From: DATIJJ01 sp039936115
GTDB lineage: Bacteria > Pseudomonadota > Gammaproteobacteria > DSM-16500
Length of the DNA: 7,917 nt
NCBI GenBank assembly: GCA_039936115.1
Contig: JBDTIZ010000265.1
Location: 1 to 7,917 of the forward strand
Direction: 5' to 3'
The notes beneath the pieces were generated by a model. The model had not been told where the DNA came from and did not search any database. It was given only the letters and a program-made list of their open reading frames with translations. Positions 6,013 through 7,917 of the stretch are shown here, piece by piece; the stretch's first letter is position 1, and the number at the start of each line of letters is the position of its first letter. The translations under genes and the position numbers were made by a program.

Positions 6013-7746
6013 ATGAGCCTAGAGCGTGACGCAAAAGATCAGCAGGGAAAATCCGGAGACATGGCATTTGTTGCAATCGAATTGCCAAAAACACCTGGTG
6101 GTTTGAGTGTAACGCAGCAGATTAATAACTTAATTGCTGCCGTTAGAGATAGTTGTGAACAATTCAAATCAAATAATATTCCTGGTATGTGGGTGATGGC
6201 ATGGCGTGAGTATGGCCTAATTGAATCTGGCGATATTGTAATACCTGACGAAGCAATCAATGAACTGATAAAAGCCATGCAACAGTTTACTAAAAAATAT
6301 CCTCAATTAGTTATATTTGCAGGCAGCATCGCATCGATTGAGCATCTCCATAAAGATCAAGAAATTTTAGCTGAAATAGAAAAACGCTATGCTGACATAC
6401 GATGGGTAGAAGGGAGGATGGGTGGTGGTGAACTTGAATCTCACAGACAAAAATTCTTTGAACAAAAAGAAGCTGCAAGTAACGTGATTAGTGTCCTACA
6501 AAATTATACATTGGTTTTTCAAGCTGGAAAAATCATTAAGAAACATTATAAAACTATTCCTTTTCAAGAGACTGGAACAAGCAAACTGGCTGGATTGGTC
6601 TTTGAGCCAGGTTCTAGTGACGACGATAATTTCTATTTTGACTTAATAGATCCTATTACGAAAACTAAAAGAACAGCTGGACTAGAATTATGTGTAGAGC
6701 ATATCGCAGGGGCGTTGCGAAATAAAAAACCACATGAAAAAGTAGATGTACAGATTGTATTATCGTTTGGCGCTGAATTAAACCCAGTAAATTGTCTTGG
6801 TGTACACACTTTCGGTATTGATAGCTCTCGGGCGCCAACCTATATGACAAGCTTTGTCGATTCGGACAATATCGTGTTCTATCGATATGATATGGCGAGA
6901 AAATTATTGTCGAAAGCGAGCGATCGCCACGTTCATCCTTTTCAATGTGCACTTGATAGTGAATATATAATGGTAGATAGCGTAACAGGGCCGCCCTCTG
7001 CATTTTCTCGCACAAACAATTTTTTAGGAATGTGTGATGAAACATTTGTGGCCGAGCATCGAGAAATGATTGGTGCAGTCACTGTAGGTAAGAAAACAGC
7101 ACTGCATGCCGCTGTCGAACGAAGTCATAGTAATGCTTTTCAGAATAGAAGTAATTACAAAAAATTAATAGGAATTTTTATCAAGTATGGCGCTGATGTA
7201 AATGCACAAGATGAACGTGGTGACACTCCGTTGCATCAGGCTGCATTTAATTCGAATGTTTATGCTACGCAACAGTTAATGGAACATAAGGCCGATTGTT
7301 TGCTGAAAAATAAATCTGGCAAATCACCACTCTCTATAGCTATTAAAAAGAAATCTTGGGAAGAATTAGTCTACATGTTAATTGCTATGAAAGACTGTGA
7401 TGACCCAGCAATAAAGAATCTAAGAGAACATCGTCCAAAGCTTACCAACGCTTTTATTCAAGTGATGAAAATGAAAGAAGATAAGGCTGATAGAAGGAGA
7501 ATTATTAACGAAACTATCTTAGGAGAAAATGCATTAGGAAAAATTTTTGCAGAGCGGAGCCATGAGCTAACAAAACCATTTCTACATAGTAAATCAAAAT
7601 ATACTAAAGATGGAATAACACCTAGCATCTCTAGCATTATTGCTCAATTTGGTTTGGATTTGGACGTCGACAGCAAAGAGAATGCATCTTCTAATATCGC
7701 ACCAACAGAGGTGCGAAATCATCTGAAGAAAAAGAATCCAAGCTAA
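6013..7746 (+). CDS. Nitrilase-superfamily hydrolase fused to ankyrin repeats
   Basis: A 577-residue protein. An in-frame TTG (5986) and ATG (5992) lie upstream, but the ATG at 6013 has GAGGT (6001-6005) seven bases before it and the promoter would start transcription near 5990, so this start is preferred. Residues about 16-325 look like a carbon-nitrogen hydrolase domain, which uses a Glu-Lys-Cys triad to hydrolyse or transfer amides and nitriles: MWVMAWREYGL gives E66, GKIIKKHYKTIPF gives K180, and TAGLELCVEHI gives C227, each in its usual strand context, with VDVQIVLSFGAEL matching the strand after the cysteine. About 35 extra charged residues separate the glutamate and lysine regions compared with typical nitrilases. 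Residues about 360-461 hold ankyrin repeats: KTALHAAVE ... YGADVNAQDE, RGDTPLHQAAF ... HKADCLLKNK, SGKSPLSIAI. The last ~115 residues are charged and helical. Ankyrin fusions to enzymes are typical of Legionella-type effectors (AnkX is a Fic enzyme); the substrate here is unknown. The 3' end may be altered by a frameshift. Confidence 0.75.
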   Translation: MSLERDAKDQQGKSGDMAFVAIELPKTPGGLSVTQQINNLIAAVRDSCEQFKSNNIPGMWVMAWREYGLIESGDIVIPDEAINELIKAMQQFTKKYPQLVIFAGSIASIEHLHKDQEILAEIEKRYADIRWVEGRMGGGELESHRQKFFEQKEAASNVISVLQNYTLVFQAGKIIKKHYKTIPFQETGTSKLAGLVFEPGSSDDDNFYFDLIDPITKTKRTAGLELCVEHIAGALRNKKPHEKVDVQIVLSFGAELNPVNCLGVHTFGIDSSRAPTYMTSFVDSDNIVFYRYDMARKLLSKASDRHVHPFQCALDSEYIMVDSVTGPPSAFSRTNNFLGMCDETFVAEHREMIGAVTVGKKTALHAAVERSHSNAFQNRSNYKKLIGIFIKYGADVNAQDERGDTPLHQAAFNSNVYATQQLMEHKADCLLKNKSGKSPLSIAIKKKSWEELVYMLIAMKDCDDPAIKNLREHRPKLTNAFIQVMKMKEDKADRRRIINETILGENALGKIFAERSHELTKPFLHSKSKYTKDGITPSISSIIAQFGLDLDVDSKENASSNIAPTEVRNHLKKKNPS

Positions 7747-7831
7747 GCGACAGAACCCTGATATTGCCAAATTCAACCAAGAATATCTTGACGGATTTGT
7801 CAAAACTGAGTCCCAAATGATGCTGTTGTAA
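7727..7831 (+). pseudogene. Possible displaced tail of the nitrilase-ankyrin gene
   Basis: One base off the frame of the upstream gene, bases 7727-7831 are open and encode RKRIQAKRQNPDIAKFNQEY followed by LDGFVKTESQ. The start overlaps the A-rich end of the nitrilase-ankyrin gene (codons for KKKNPS), so a one-base change in that A-rich tract could have shortened the protein. The open frame runs into the presumed left end of the IS1-like element near 7816, so the original end, if any, is lost. This is suggestive only. Confidence 0.3.
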
Positions 7832-7841
7832 TAAAGTTTCG

Positions 7842-7847
7842 TATAAT
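7842..7847 (+). promoter_or_regulatory. -10 box of the IS1-like element
   Basis: A perfect TATAAT, 32 bases before the preferred start codon of the following gene. No good -35 is found at normal spacing (TTGTAA at 7826-7831 is too close), so the promoter is probably weak or partly supplied from outside. Confidence 0.45.
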
Positions 7848-7879
7848 GCAGGGTATTTTCTAGCCAAATGGAAGTTGTT

Positions 7880-7917
7880 ATGAATTGCCCTGACTGCAAA
7901 TCAAAAGATATAAGGCC
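7880..7917 (+). CDS. IS1-like transposase N-terminus (InsA type), partial
   Basis: The ATG at 7880 has GGAAG at 7870-7874 five bases upstream and encodes MNCPDCKSKDIR before the window ends. The C-P-x-C pair right after the start is the first half of the zinc ribbon with which IS1-family InsA/transposase proteins begin, and the element end just upstream supports this. An in-frame ATG at 7868 is possible but lacks a ribosome binding site. Only 12 codons are visible, so other zinc-ribbon proteins cannot be excluded. Confidence 0.5.
   Translation, partial: MNCPDCKSKDIR

Larger units (their letters stand above)
7816..7917 (+). mobile_element. Left end of an IS1-like insertion sequence, cut by window
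   Basis: TGATGCTG at 7818-7825 equals bases 3-10 of the IS1 terminal repeat (GGTGATGCTG...), and a promoter and a zinc-finger reading frame follow at the distances seen in IS1 (start codon roughly 60 bases in). The first two bases here are AA rather than GG, so the exact boundary is uncertain. The rest of the element lies outside the window. Confidence 0.45.

Noticed and set aside
6665..7045. 126-codon minus-strand frame inside the nitrilase-ankyrin gene
   Set aside because: It is fully antisense to a gene with clear domains, has no recognisable domain and looks like a shadow frame.
7788..7803. TTGAC/GTCAA hairpin after the nitrilase-ankyrin gene as a terminator
   Set aside because: The stem is only five pairs and is followed by A-rich sequence rather than a T-run.
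1..7917. CRISPR array or other regularly spaced repeats
   Set aside because: No short repeat recurs at regular spacing anywhere in the window; the only clear repeats are the IS ends.

Overview
The window looks like an accessory, insertion-sequence-bounded stretch of an AT-rich gammaproteobacterial chromosome, most plausibly from an intracellular or amoeba-associated member of the Legionellales (Legionella, Coxiella, Berkiella, Aquicella type). This is an inference from content: a bacterial U-box-like protein, an ankyrin-repeat protein with an enzyme domain, a single-PAS/LuxR regulator of the kind these genera carry in several copies, and abundant IS debris. No rRNA, tRNA, CRISPR array or core operon is visible to fix the taxonomy.

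Layout. Bases 1-367 hold no convincing intact gene, only a possible decayed fragment at the left edge. From 2137 down to 368 (minus strand) lies a 589-residue protein with an N-terminal U-box-like motif, several hydrophobic membrane segments and an acidic, E-block-like tail. A divergent intergenic region (2138-2427) separates it from a plus-strand PAS + LuxR-type regulator (2428-3102), whose 3' end appears frameshifted in an A8 run; the missing conserved end is readable in another frame to 3137. Bases 3138-3493 contain two short minus-strand reading frames that look like gene remnants. A small two-helix membrane protein (4129-3494, minus) follows. A complete insertion sequence occupies 4202-5868, with 21-bp imperfect inverted repeats and a roughly 500-residue DDE transposase on the minus strand. 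The plus-strand gene 6013-7746 encodes a nitrilase-superfamily (carbon-nitrogen hydrolase) domain with a readable Glu-Lys-Cys triad joined to ankyrin repeats. The window ends inside the 5' end of a second, IS1-like element (about 7816-7917 and beyond).

How the parts may work together. The two large proteins (U-box-like membrane protein and nitrilase-ankyrin fusion) combine domains that are typical of host-directed effectors: one would attach ubiquitin, the other would hydrolyse or transfer an amide or nitrile and recognise a protein partner through ankyrin repeats. The PAS/LuxR regulator is divergently placed and could control its neighbour, but nothing in the sequence proves this. The insertion sequences, the frameshifted regulator and the scattered gene pieces indicate an actively rearranging region. 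The most unusual item is the nitrilase-ankyrin architecture; I do not recognise a characterised protein with it. All functional calls rest on motifs read by eye; no database search was possible.
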